Source: a virus. From it: a DNA stretch of 46,474 nt. The notes beneath the pieces are model-generated. The model had not been told where the DNA came from and ran no database searches. It worked only from the letters and a program-made list of their open reading frames with translations. A program made the translations under genes and the position numbers. Location: positions 1 to 46,474 of the IMG/VR virus record IMGVR_UViG_3300025669_000005; one strand, written 5' to 3'. Below, piece by piece: positions 1 through 8,955 of this stretch; position 1 is the first letter of the stretch; every line of letters starts with the position of its first letter.

Positions 1-127
1 AGGTTTCAGCAGCAGCACAAATAACTCTGATAGTACCTGTAAGTGGCCCGATACGTTCACCCGGATAGAGTGGAGTATCATTAACATCAGCCGCACCACC
101 GTTATCTCTGTAGAATATTGTATGAAC
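1..127. repeat. Terminal overlap, copy 1 (circular closure)
   Basis: These 127 bases are identical to 46348-46474. A gene interrupted at base 1 continues in frame across the overlap to a stop at 46319, so joining the ends gives a closed 46,347-bp circle. A length of exactly 127 matches a common assembler k-mer size, so this is more likely an assembly overlap on a circular or circularly permuted genome than a true terminal repeat. Confidence 0.93.
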
Positions 128-724
128 ACCGTCATTAAGTATCTCAGCTTTAGTAAGAGTAACAGACGAAGATGCAGCCGTAACAGCCGCAGCCGCAGGT
201 ACACTTGATATTTCGTTAGCACCTTCGAGTACAGGAAGGTTGCCATCAACAGGTGTGATCCCGTCTATGTTTACATCTGAACCTCCACCCTGTGATCTTT
301 TAGAGACATTCAGGTTACATGTCCCCGTCGCTACAAGGATGACTGTTCCTGAAATTGTATAAAAATCGTAGCTGTCAATCTCCGCATCAGTAGTTACAAC
401 ATCAACTTTCTGGGATTCAAGTGCTGTAACTGCAGGTGTTTCGACCGTAACAGTTTCGGCAAGTATCTTGTCATTACCGAATTTTTTATAGAACTTAATG
501 GTAAGTGTGTCACCACCGGCTATGTTCTGGACAGCAGCACTAAGCCATACCTCGAAGTCAGAGCAGAAGCTGACATCTCTCAATGTTTCAACTATAACTC
601 CTGTAAGTGATTCAGACATAACCGCATCATTCTCAGCTACACGTTTTGTATTTCTACTCTCAGTGTATTTCTGCTGACTATCTACATTACCAATTCTAAG
701 TTCGCTGTTTGATTTAACTACCAT
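1..724 (-). CDS. Beta-rich virion protein (5' part; continues at 46474)
   Basis: ATG at 724 lies three bases beyond the stop of the upstream 947-aa gene, behind a purine stretch. The frame is open to base 1 and, after circular closure, runs to TAA at 46319-46321, giving 250 aa. I do not recognise the family. The protein is rich in Thr, Val, Ser and Ala with alternating hydrophobic residues, as in beta-sandwich virion proteins, and has a Gly-rich patch (SQGGGSD) in the middle. It has no signal peptide or membrane segment. Its place between ejection-protein genes and a LamG-type tail gene suggests a decoration or tail-appendage protein, but this is inference from position. Confidence 0.85.
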   Translation of the reverse strand, partial: MVVKSNSELRIGNVDSQQKYTESRNTKRVAENDAVMSESLTGVIVETLRDVSFCSDFEVWLSAAVQNIAGGDTLTIKFYKKFGNDKILAETVTVETPAVTALESQKVDVVTTDAEIDSYDFYTISGTVILVATGTCNLNVSKRSQGGGSDVNIDGITPVDGNLPVLEGANEISSVPAAAAVTAASSSVTLTKAEILNDGVHTIFYRDNGGAADVNDTPLYPGERIGPLTGTIRVICAAAET

Positions 725-726
725 CT

Positions 727-3570
727 CTAATCTCCCTGTATAAGTTCTTCAGTATATTCAAAAAGTTCCTTGACCATCGGCACACGCAATGCCGGTTGCC
801 TCTTAAAGTTATTATAAACGTTTTCATATACATAATCAATAGAATCTTTCTTACTGTTCCCTATCATATCGAAAATCTTATCTCCAACCATGAGGAAAAG
901 AACAGCTGCTGTAGATATTGACGGTGCAAGTATTCCGCTTACATCACGGTATCCCAGGTTGACCATACCTACCAGTGGAGCGATCACGGGGGTTCTTCCA
1001 ATACCGTATGAGGCGAATGAATCAACTGTCTCATCATCTGTAAGTTTAGATAATGCAAGCATACCGAACCACGCGGAAGCCAACTTAGCTGCATTGACTA
1101 CCGGAGCTTTATCTCCTGCATCATAACTTCTTTTAACGCCACGCAGTAAATTAGTATAATACATATTCCAAGTCATAAATCTCATTGCTCTGGCACTAGC
1201 CCAATGTTTTTTATACTTGGTTATCATTCCCGGTCTGAAGTATCGGCTGTAATTAAACAGCTCCGACCGTACTGACATCCGTGCAAATCTCGAAAGGAAC
1301 TCGGGTTTATTCTTAACAGCTTCCATTATGTATTCACGCTCAAGTGAATTGAACTCGTACATGTGGAGATCTTTAACAATCCCGTCAATTGCTTTTGCAC
1401 TTCCTTTAGCAATACTATCAGCATGTCTGCTATACTGGCGTTCACCATACTTAACGGCAGCTGTAAGCCCAACACCACGAGCTGAAATATCCGACATCTT
1501 AAATATAGTCGTCAGCGCACTAAATACACTCTGCATACGCCCATTCATTGTATATAGGGACTGCATCGTGACATCAGGAGCTTCGTATTTCCAGTAATCT
1601 GCGAATGCTTTCTTGAGTATTGGTTCTTGGATTCCTTCAGTCATGCTCTTAATTGAAAGCTCTATATTGGATTTGGAACAGATTTTCTTGAATACTGAAC
1701 TATCACCTTTACTTGCCAGAAACGCTTTAACGAAAGACGGTGAATCCTTTATAGCTCCAAGTGTAGGCATAATACCCTTGAACATCGCAGTTGTCGGCAG
1801 TACCTGTAAGAAATTAAACAACGGCATCCTCTGTCCTTCAACAAATCCACCGAAATCACCGAGAGGCAATCCAAGTAAGGATGTCACAGATTGACCAAGC
1901 GCAATCGCAGTGTTGGCATCCGTTATGGTTGCAAGTCCTTTGGTAAGCCAGTGTGTAGGTTGCTTCTGAGGTGCGAACATATCTGACCATGTAGTCATAA
2001 TATTATTAAGCATACCTCCATAGGCATCTGCATAATTCTGTTTTCCTGATCTTTCAACAAAATCCTTGGAATGATTAAGTGCATCAAAGATGGTGGCACT
2101 TTTTCCAATATGATCTATGAATTGTTTCCCTGACTTATATGTATTCTCATTAACAACTGAATCGAAATACTGACTCATCTCATCTTTCGGGTCTAGTCTA
2201 AGATCAAAGTCAATACTGGCTTTCGACCCTTCGATATTTCTACTCATCTTATGGAATGCCCTCTGTTCTCCTGAATAACCTCCGAGACTCTCAACACCGT
2301 ACTTCGCTATTTTAGCCTGTTTAATTGTCTCCATGTGTTCAGGGCTTGGTTTTACTGGAAAATAATTAATACCTATATCATGTATTTCACCGAAGGACAT
2401 ATTTTCTTTGAACATTATCGCATCATCCTGAACATTATCATACAGGGATGCCACTGCTTTAACTGAATCATCGAAGTCTTTTGGATGTCTTGATTTTGCC
2501 CTGGCAACTTCACCGTATAGAGTAACTCGTTCGATGTTCTTAACTCTATTGAATAAAGATACATCATCAACTGAAAGACCAAGCTGTTCAGCTAATACCC
2601 AATCACCTTCAATCTTTTTAAGAGGTACACCCGCATCATCAAGTTTATTAGCAAAGCTAAACCGACTTACTTCCATACCACTCACATATTCACGCATAAG
2701 TTTCCGCTTTTCGATACCCATCTCTTCCATTAAGTTTCCGGAATTAAACTTAGCAGCTTTAGTCATTGTCTCAATAGCAGCTGCGTTGTTAAGAAACGAG
2801 TGAGCCATCTTACAGGCATCAGCACCGGCTTTATTGTCATACTTCAAGAACTCGTCATGCAATGTGCTTATCTTATCACCGAGTGTCCCGCTGAATCTCT
2901 GAATATTACTGAAGTTGTTTACCTTCCTCATTGTATCTGAAGCAACCCTTCTTGTTGCAGCTAAAGTAGCATACACATTCTTATTGAGTGCTTGGACTTT
3001 ATTAAGATCGAAGCCATCAAGATACTTCTCAATTTCCCCTGTCTTTATCATAGTCTCTATACGAGCAGCAGGTGTTCCTGTAGTGGACGAAATTATCCGA
3101 GCCATTTCATCTGTGCCACCATAATTCATTAACTCAGAAACCCATTCATTGGTTTTAGCATTGTAAATATTTTTCTTACCGGCATCTCGGAGTTTTCCGT
3201 AAAGTTTATTTACATCCTTATAGTCTTCAGGGTTTATCTCCACCTTGAATTTTCTTGCTTTTGCTACAGCATCCTGTAAAATAGCTGACTCACCTAAGCC
3301 TGTAACGGATTTAAGTTGTTCTGCCCGGACTCCGTATGCTTTATACGCAATATCATCAATAGCTTTACCGATATAGTCATGATACTTTTTTGCTTTCTTA
3401 ACTGACTTAGTAACTTTCCTTATCACGTCTATGTTGAGTTCCTTGCTACTAGCTTTCTCTGCGAGTTTAGCAACATCATCACTTATTTTAGCAACATCAT
3501 CGAAGACTGTCTTACCTATCTTCTCACCGATAACTTTCATTAAAGCTATGAATCCGGATGCTTTACTCAT
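727..3570 (-). CDS. Giant late virion protein, likely ejection/internal protein
   Basis: This 947-aa protein is the third largest product of the genome. The start at 3570 (MSKASGF) is chosen because a near-perfect GGAGGTGAT precedes it; longer versions have no such site. It overlaps the upstream gene by 8 bp. It is mostly helical and charged, with long Lys/Glu/Asp-rich stretches and a few hydrophobic segments in the C-terminal third (for example SISTAAVLFLMVG). No catalytic motif for a lysozyme, peptidase or polymerase is visible. Large helical proteins encoded after the tail genes of short-tailed phages are typically internal virion proteins ejected with the DNA. The C-terminal segment around ARAMRFMTWNMYY resembles the large polyvalent-protein-associated domains of phages, which I cannot confirm. 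Function is inferred from size and position. Confidence 0.88.
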   Translation of the reverse strand: MSKASGFIALMKVIGEKIGKTVFDDVAKISDDVAKLAEKASSKELNIDVIRKVTKSVKKAKKYHDYIGKAIDDIAYKAYGVRAEQLKSVTGLGESAILQDAVAKARKFKVEINPEDYKDVNKLYGKLRDAGKKNIYNAKTNEWVSELMNYGGTDEMARIISSTTGTPAARIETMIKTGEIEKYLDGFDLNKVQALNKNVYATLAATRRVASDTMRKVNNFSNIQRFSGTLGDKISTLHDEFLKYDNKAGADACKMAHSFLNNAAAIETMTKAAKFNSGNLMEEMGIEKRKLMREYVSGMEVSRFSFANKLDDAGVPLKKIEGDWVLAEQLGLSVDDVSLFNRVKNIERVTLYGEVARAKSRHPKDFDDSVKAVASLYDNVQDDAIMFKENMSFGEIHDIGINYFPVKPSPEHMETIKQAKIAKYGVESLGGYSGEQRAFHKMSRNIEGSKASIDFDLRLDPKDEMSQYFDSVVNENTYKSGKQFIDHIGKSATIFDALNHSKDFVERSGKQNYADAYGGMLNNIMTTWSDMFAPQKQPTHWLTKGLATITDANTAIALGQSVTSLLGLPLGDFGGFVEGQRMPLFNFLQVLPTTAMFKGIMPTLGAIKDSPSFVKAFLASKGDSSVFKKICSKSNIELSIKSMTEGIQEPILKKAFADYWKYEAPDVTMQSLYTMNGRMQSVFSALTTIFKMSDISARGVGLTAAVKYGERQYSRHADSIAKGSAKAIDGIVKDLHMYEFNSLEREYIMEAVKNKPEFLSRFARMSVRSELFNYSRYFRPGMITKYKKHWASARAMRFMTWNMYYTNLLRGVKRSYDAGDKAPVVNAAKLASAWFGMLALSKLTDDETVDSFASYGIGRTPVIAPLVGMVNLGYRDVSGILAPSISTAAVLFLMVGDKIFDMIGNSKKDSIDYVYENVYNNFKRQPALRVPMVKELFEYTEELIQGD

Positions 3571-3943
3571 TATCACCTCCGTCAAGCATAGATTTGACAA
3601 TAAAGTCAATCTCATTATCTCCAACTTCCGGATTGAATTCGGGGTTAAGTCTTACTTCAGGCTCATTCTCTGAACTCTTCATAGCTGTAAATACCTCATC
3701 TATCATTTCGCGGACACCATCTCTGAGATCAGAATAAATATATCGGAACATATTCACCGCATCCATTTCAGCTATAGCATCAACATCACGATCTTCCAGA
3801 CCTCTGAGCGGAGTAATAGGGGGAACATAAACAAGCATACCATCATCATCCAGTTTATCTTTCACAGCTTCGGCAAAGATATCTTTAACACCTTCATCAC
3901 CACCGAGCAATTCTTTCAATCCATTCTCAAGATCATTTGACAT
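3563..3943 (-). CDS. Small acidic late protein, unknown
   Basis: This 126-aa, strongly acidic protein lies between two candidate ejection-protein genes. It overlaps the upstream gene by 11 bp and the downstream gene by 8 bp, so translation is probably coupled. It starts MSNDLENGLKE and holds a proline-containing stretch (YVPPITPL) near the middle. There is no membrane segment, no Cys cluster and no recognisable motif. It could be a chaperone or assembly partner of the large neighbours, but nothing in the sequence proves this. Confidence 0.8.
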   Translation of the reverse strand: MSNDLENGLKELLGGDEGVKDIFAEAVKDKLDDDGMLVYVPPITPLRGLEDRDVDAIAEMDAVNMFRYIYSDLRDGVREMIDEVFTAMKSSENEPEVRLNPEFNPEVGDNEIDFIVKSMLDGGDNE

Positions 3944-5264
3944 TAGCGAAATACTCCAGAATTGATATTATGTTTTTATGTGTAAGATATTCTCCGGGTA
4001 GTTTTTCGAACTCTTCTCTGATAGCCTCCTTAGAAGTCTTACCGCTTGAGATAGCTTTTTCAACTTTATCCACAGTTGAATTAACAATCATCTGAGGCAT
4101 ATCCTGCTCCATCTCCTGCATTATCTTGCCATCGTATCTTACTCTTGTATTCTTAGCTTTTATTTCATCAGCCATTAACAGAGCTTCGTTCTTCAATTGT
4201 CTTGACAAACTGTTCTTCATTCTCTTGCCTGCTGATCTTCCGAATGCGCTGATTAATTTACCGGGACCCCACATTGCTCCGGTGAATAACATTCCGCCAC
4301 CTATACTTGAAGCAACACCACCTGCTGTCAGTTTATACTCATTGGATATCTCTCTTCCTTCTGAAACCTCGAAAGCACTAACGATTGAATCGGAAGTTAT
4401 TTTACTTGCAGCATCGAATCCACCGAAGGTAACTCCACCGTGTATTGGGTTCAATCCTGAAATACCGCCATTAACCATCTTGGAAGAGATCTTTGTGAGT
4501 ATCCTCGGCATGAGAACAAAACCTAAATTACCACCAACGAATGTCCCAATACCCTCTGCAAGACCAAGTTTAATTGCATCTTCTTTTTTATCAGGCATCA
4601 CACGAACTTCATTGTATTTCTCAAATCCTTCAGCAACACCCATGGAAGTATTGAATAAGACTGTTGTCGCAATCTCATTACCGACTTTTGAAATAGCAGG
4701 AACAGGAAGACCTGATATTGCCAGAATATCTCTTGCAACAGAGCCAGCCATTTCGCCTACATTCCTTGAAATATTCTCATCACCTTTAGGATTAATAAAC
4801 CCTGCTGTCATTGACTTCACGATACCTTTATCAAAATCTGACATATTGACTGTAGGATCTTCTTCCGGTTCAGTTAAGTGAAACTCTCTGGGATTATCTT
4901 TTTTAAACATATAATTCAGGAAATCTGCACCAGCCATTATGCCCGGTATAACCTTACTCGCTATGAATAGAGATACTTGTTTTGCTGCGGTAGCTCCTGC
5001 GATTGCACCGGCTGCCGTTCCAATTGGGCCGCCTGTACTTCCAGCTGCTGCACCGCCAATCGCAAATACTGTTCCAAGAGCCACAGTTGCCGCTGCCGAC
5101 ACACCAACCATTGAAGGTATATTCTTAATAGTGGAACGCTTCCAAGCATCCTTAACATCTTTGTAAGAGACGGGTGTGTCATCCCAAGTAACACGTTCAG
5201 GTGCTACGGTTTCAAGCTGTTTGTTTATTGAATGTTCTTGAACAACTTCAAGCTGTTTATTCAT
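3933..5264 (-). CDS. Glycine-zipper virion protein (candidate ejection channel)
   Basis: The protein has 443 aa. Residues about 52-112 form a long Gly/Ala-rich hydrophobic block (for example GGPIGTAAGAIAGATAA), the small-residue pattern of glycine-zipper membrane helices; a second short Gly-rich stretch (SSIGGGMLFTGAMWGPG) lies in the C-terminal half. There is no signal peptide. The N-terminus carries a short internal repeat (NKQLEVV then NKQLETV). Membrane-inserting, signal-less proteins encoded next to tail genes are typical of podoviral ejection proteins that form a DNA conduit through the cell envelope. It overlaps both neighbours (8 bp upstream, 11 bp downstream). The role is inferred. 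Confidence 0.85.
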   Translation of the reverse strand: MNKQLEVVQEHSINKQLETVAPERVTWDDTPVSYKDVKDAWKRSTIKNIPSMVGVSAAATVALGTVFAIGGAAAGSTGGPIGTAAGAIAGATAAKQVSLFIASKVIPGIMAGADFLNYMFKKDNPREFHLTEPEEDPTVNMSDFDKGIVKSMTAGFINPKGDENISRNVGEMAGSVARDILAISGLPVPAISKVGNEIATTVLFNTSMGVAEGFEKYNEVRVMPDKKEDAIKLGLAEGIGTFVGGNLGFVLMPRILTKISSKMVNGGISGLNPIHGGVTFGGFDAASKITSDSIVSAFEVSEGREISNEYKLTAGGVASSIGGGMLFTGAMWGPGKLISAFGRSAGKRMKNSLSRQLKNEALLMADEIKAKNTRVRYDGKIMQEMEQDMPQMIVNSTVDKVEKAISSGKTSKEAIREEFEKLPGEYLTHKNIISILEYFANVK

Positions 5265-7176
5265 CTATCTTTTTAACCTCATATCCGGGGATGTCTTTAA
5301 ATTTATTTTTATTTATCATTGCGAATCGTATGAAGGTCTTAACTCCTATCTGTTTTCCCTCTTCTCTCGATATGTTCCGGTTATTCTTATCTTTGTATCG
5401 GCCCTCTACAATATCAAGCATACCTGTCGCCTGTACCATCTGACTCTTAATTTTATTAGCTAACTTATTGTCCCCTTTTTCGAGAGCTTTGTTGAGTGCC
5501 TGATAAGCTATTGAAACTTGAGCTGCTTGATGCTGCCATGCGTTTGTATCTGTAACCTTTTCAGCTTGGAGTATTTGTCCTTTCTTGATAAGGTCCACTA
5601 TTTCAGGATATGCGTTTGCATCAGTAACAAGATCACCTGTCCAAATATCAGTTTTAGTTTTAAATTCCTGCCCCGATTTTATCTTATCAGTTATAGCTTT
5701 CAACCCCTTGTTGGTAAACCTATACCCAGCTAACACCAGAGGCGTAACAGCATTGAGAAATTTAGCACCATCCTGTTCATCAGTATCCCAAAGAAACCCA
5801 TCAAGAGCTTCAGTAAAATGTTTTGACAACATAGCTGTCTGGTCATTAACAGCACCTTCATGGTCAGGATTCTCAACAACTTTAGCATCAGCAAGCGTGG
5901 CTGCATAAGAAAGAGGTAATCCCATAGCCTGAAAAGCTACCATTGAATCCATGTAATCCTTAGCATCCATAACGCCCTGTCTCTTTAGGTCATTACCAGC
6001 TTTCACTACAAGAAGTTTTGCTTTTATTCTGTCTATTCTATTTCTCTCAGAACGGATAATAAAATCACCTCTTGCTTTTGCTCTGACACCTATCTCTTTC
6101 TGTTCAGCTGTGCTGTATAGTCTCTGAGAAGCCTCAACTGCCTGCCCTGTTTTAAGTGCTGACGTTCCATACTTCTGGTAATTATCAAGAATAGTTTTAA
6201 ACTGAACATTCTTCTGTGTCATGTAATCGAGAACAGCTTTGTTTCTTGTCTTCTGTAATTCGTTAAAATCATCGTTATACGCTTTTGCAAATTCAACATC
6301 CGTATTATATCTTTTCTGTAAGAACTCTGCGTTCTTCACATCTATAGCTCTGTTAAATCCATCTACTTGATCTGCTCTCAACTGAATGGCATCGACACCT
6401 GAACTCAAACTCTCAGCACCTGCACCCGAAATAACACCTTCACTTCCACGAGCTGTCTGAAACATACCGCCCAATGTAGACATGACGGCAACCCTTGCCA
6501 TTTGTTCAGCGTTATCATACTTTATTTTCTCAATTTCAGGTATAGGAAGATCACTAACTTTCATAAGTAATCCTCCCGGAACGCTTGCCTTTACTTTTTG
6601 GATATCTTCAGGATTTAATGCACCTGACATGTAAGCTGCAAAATCAAGAAACTTCTTAAAAAGAGTATTCGATTTATCAATAGCACCTGTAAGATCATCC
6701 ATCTTGCCAAAATTCACACTGGGCATACCGGGAGTACTTGCACCACCATTTAAAGCGGAAGATAATAAACCAAGTTCGTCTCTGGTTGCTTTACCACCTT
6801 TGGATATTTTATCAAGAATAATATTAAGTGCTTTCTTCTTTTCTGCATCTTCAGGACTTGTTTCTACGTCACCTTTCTTGGCTGGGATGCCTTTGGGACT
6901 TCCACCAGATTCAAACCCAGCTTCGTGAGTCCAGCCAGTTGCAGAATCTTTGGCAGATTTAGGAGCTGTCCATTTTGTTGTTTCGATTCCTTCTCCTGAA
7001 GCAGCACGACGTCCTTGGCCACCCCACTCTCTAAACACCTGTGTTGCTTCAGGCTTTTCAACAGGCTTTTTGGGATCTTCAACAACTCCAGAGTCACCAG
7101 TATTCGCACTATCACCAGTACTTCCAGTATCCTCAGTATTTACTTTTTTCTTTTTCTCTTCTTCTGGTTTAGTCAT
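5257..7176 (-). CDS. Large helical late virion protein, unknown
   Basis: This 639-aa protein starts at 7176 behind GGAGGTG and overlaps the upstream stop by 4 bp (ATGA). The first ~120 residues are low-complexity (Lys/Glu/Thr/Gly/Pro-rich, starting MTKPEEEKKKKVN) and probably disordered. The rest is helical with many Gln, Lys and Ala residues and no clear membrane segment or enzyme motif. Its position between two glycine-zipper proteins suggests a soluble subunit of the internal or ejection complex. A cell-wall-degrading activity would be expected somewhere in this group, but I see no catalytic signature here. Confidence 0.85.
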   Translation of the reverse strand: MTKPEEEKKKKVNTEDTGSTGDSANTGDSGVVEDPKKPVEKPEATQVFREWGGQGRRAASGEGIETTKWTAPKSAKDSATGWTHEAGFESGGSPKGIPAKKGDVETSPEDAEKKKALNIILDKISKGGKATRDELGLLSSALNGGASTPGMPSVNFGKMDDLTGAIDKSNTLFKKFLDFAAYMSGALNPEDIQKVKASVPGGLLMKVSDLPIPEIEKIKYDNAEQMARVAVMSTLGGMFQTARGSEGVISGAGAESLSSGVDAIQLRADQVDGFNRAIDVKNAEFLQKRYNTDVEFAKAYNDDFNELQKTRNKAVLDYMTQKNVQFKTILDNYQKYGTSALKTGQAVEASQRLYSTAEQKEIGVRAKARGDFIIRSERNRIDRIKAKLLVVKAGNDLKRQGVMDAKDYMDSMVAFQAMGLPLSYAATLADAKVVENPDHEGAVNDQTAMLSKHFTEALDGFLWDTDEQDGAKFLNAVTPLVLAGYRFTNKGLKAITDKIKSGQEFKTKTDIWTGDLVTDANAYPEIVDLIKKGQILQAEKVTDTNAWQHQAAQVSIAYQALNKALEKGDNKLANKIKSQMVQATGMLDIVEGRYKDKNNRNISREEGKQIGVKTFIRFAMINKNKFKDIPGYEVKKIDE

Positions 7177-8099
7177 AATGCACCTCCACCAAACATTCTT
7201 TCCATATACCCAAGCATTTCATTCTCAGACATATTATCAAAATCCCAGCCAGAACCAACATCTTTTGGGTTTAATTGAGGTTTAACATCAGCACCAAAAT
7301 CTAAGCTATAGTCTAAACCTTCAGGCGTTACAGCCGGGACAACATCTTTATTTGGAACAAATTCGCTGTTTGAAAGTGCATCAGTTCCTTCAAGCAAACT
7401 CCCTCCAGCCTTAACTCCAGCCCCCGAAGTATAGCCACCAACGCTACCCTTACCACTAGCAGTAGACCCTTTCCCGCCTAGCTGGAACATATTTAGTGCA
7501 GGGTTCGCCATTGACGTTACAAGGTTCTTCATTATCCCAGCAAACTGATCGTTCAATCCATTTTCTGCCTGCTGCATTCTCAATACTCTCAGTTGCCGTG
7601 CTAAGTTTACACTCTTAGCCTGAGTTGCGTATGCGCTATTTGCCTGAACCTTATTTACAAGTGCTCTTCCTCTGCTTCCCTCTATATATCCTTCGAGTGC
7701 TGACTGGCCCTTTGCTCTACTTTCAGATGATCTTGAGAGTAATGATGTTGTAAGCCTTGATCTGTCAAGAGGCGACATACCTAACGCCACCGTGTTGAGT
7801 TCGTTCGCCTGCTGCATCCCTGCTTTGCCTGATGCTTCCTGAAGACGGGCTACACTCTGCGGAGATGCTGAATCTGTCATGGATGCTTCGGCTGCATTCT
7901 CACCTGCGAAGAACAGTGCCATCTTTTCATCAGCAGAAGGTCCAGGCCACTGAGGTTTATCAGTAAGCATATCGATACCCGCACTAACTGCCTGTCCTGC
8001 TCCAGCACCAACAGCCGCGCCGGCAGGGCCACCAACTACAGCTCCGGCTGCAGTAGCACCGCCTTGAAGTATCATAGATAATATATCTTTACCTGCCAT
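7173..8099 (-). CDS. Glycine-zipper virion protein (candidate ejection protein)
   Basis: The protein has 308 aa when started at 8099 (MAGKDIL), where GGAGGA sits 7 bases upstream; a longer start at 8126 would overlap the previous gene further and lacks such a site. Residues about 10-42 are Gly/Ala-rich (GGPAGAAVGAGAG), a glycine-zipper membrane helix pair. The middle is Gln/Ala/Ser-rich and helical, and the C-terminal part is Gly/Ser-rich. Many phage internal proteins encoded after the tail genes have this layout: an N-terminal membrane-inserting zipper followed by a helical body. The role in ejection is inference. Confidence 0.85.
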   Translation of the reverse strand: MAGKDILSMILQGGATAAGAVVGGPAGAAVGAGAGQAVSAGIDMLTDKPQWPGPSADEKMALFFAGENAAEASMTDSASPQSVARLQEASGKAGMQQANELNTVALGMSPLDRSRLTTSLLSRSSESRAKGQSALEGYIEGSRGRALVNKVQANSAYATQAKSVNLARQLRVLRMQQAENGLNDQFAGIMKNLVTSMANPALNMFQLGGKGSTASGKGSVGGYTSGAGVKAGGSLLEGTDALSNSEFVPNKDVVPAVTPEGLDYSLDFGADVKPQLNPKDVGSGWDFDNMSENEMLGYMERMFGGGAL

Positions 8100-8421
8100 G
8101 GATTTCCTCCAGTTTGTCAATTTCATTTAGATAAAACTTCATAAATGACCAGTCCCCAGACGGCATATCGTTATCGAATCCTACGGAATAGGGAAGAACG
8201 TATGTCGTATCGAAATATTGTTCAGTGGATACAGACATTGGTCTTACAACAAGATTATACTGGCTTTGTTGTGCAACATCACGAATTTGTGCAACATCAA
8301 GAATTTGTGCAGTTGTCAATGCTTTAACATTCAGAGATGTGACCTCATTAACTTTATGAAAAAGATTCCTGAATATTTTTTTAAGTGAAGTGACAGTTAT
8401 TGTCTCGCCTTTAACGAACAT
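8089..8421 (-). CDS. Small late protein, unknown
   Basis: This 110-aa protein (MFVKGETIT...) is preceded by GGAGATAG. It is a mixed alpha/beta soluble protein with no Cys cluster and no hydrophobic helix. Its 3' end overlaps the start of the glycine-zipper gene by 11 bp. It lies between two groups of candidate ejection genes, so a structural or assembly role is likely, but I do not recognise it. Confidence 0.8.
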   Translation of the reverse strand: MFVKGETITVTSLKKIFRNLFHKVNEVTSLNVKALTTAQILDVAQIRDVAQQSQYNLVVRPMSVSTEQYFDTTYVLPYSVGFDNDMPSGDWSFMKFYLNEIDKLEEIHGR

Positions 8422-8424
8422 CAG

Positions 8425-8955
8425 CTATCTCCAAAACAGTGCATGAATTTCATAAACCCAACGATTCTGAATAAGAAATTTTATCTCAGTATCATTTCTA
8501 TAATACCATATCTTTTTTTTATCGCCACCTGATTCTTGTTCCGCTTCAGCTGGCGGGTCAAATATCACAAAACTATTGAACCCACTGAATCCGTCGGGGA
8601 CTTTCATAACGATCTGCGTAAGCTCACCACTCTTACCACGATCAATCATATAATCCTTGAGAGTCGCTACCCCCCCATCGTTCAAGTCTACCGAAACAAC
8701 TGACCTCGCTGCGAATTCCATAACATTGGCTCTAGCACTTGTAAGCATGTGGTTCAGTTTGTAGGCATCAACACTGTTTATCATTGATAGTCCTGTGAAC
8801 ATATAATTTGTTTTATCAATCTTGCCATTGAGGTTAAGTGCAGCTGAACTTAAATACTTGAAATTTTCAGGAGAAAGTCTCTTCAACTTTTCGTTAAGAC
8901 TCCTAATCTCTTTCTGAATATTTTCATCAAAACAATCAATAATATAATCTTTCAT
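8425..8955 (-). CDS. Late structural-region protein, unknown
   Basis: This 176-aa protein starts at 8955 (MKDYIID) behind AGGATAA and overlaps the upstream stop by 4 bp. The N-terminal part is helical (residues 1-45) and the C-terminal part is mixed with several Trp and Tyr residues (WYY, YEIHALFW). It has no signal or membrane segment. Its setting among virion genes suggests a minor tail or ejection component. No family is recognised. Confidence 0.82.
   Translation of the reverse strand: MKDYIIDCFDENIQKEIRSLNEKLKRLSPENFKYLSSAALNLNGKIDKTNYMFTGLSMINSVDAYKLNHMLTSARANVMEFAARSVVSVDLNDGGVATLKDYMIDRGKSGELTQIVMKVPDGFSGFNSFVIFDPPAEAEQESGGDKKKIWYYRNDTEIKFLIQNRWVYEIHALFWR

Noticed and set aside
4126-4881. 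A 251-codon open frame on the plus strand
   Set aside because: It lies opposite the glycine-zipper gene, is proline/serine-rich by antisense composition, and has no ribosome site.
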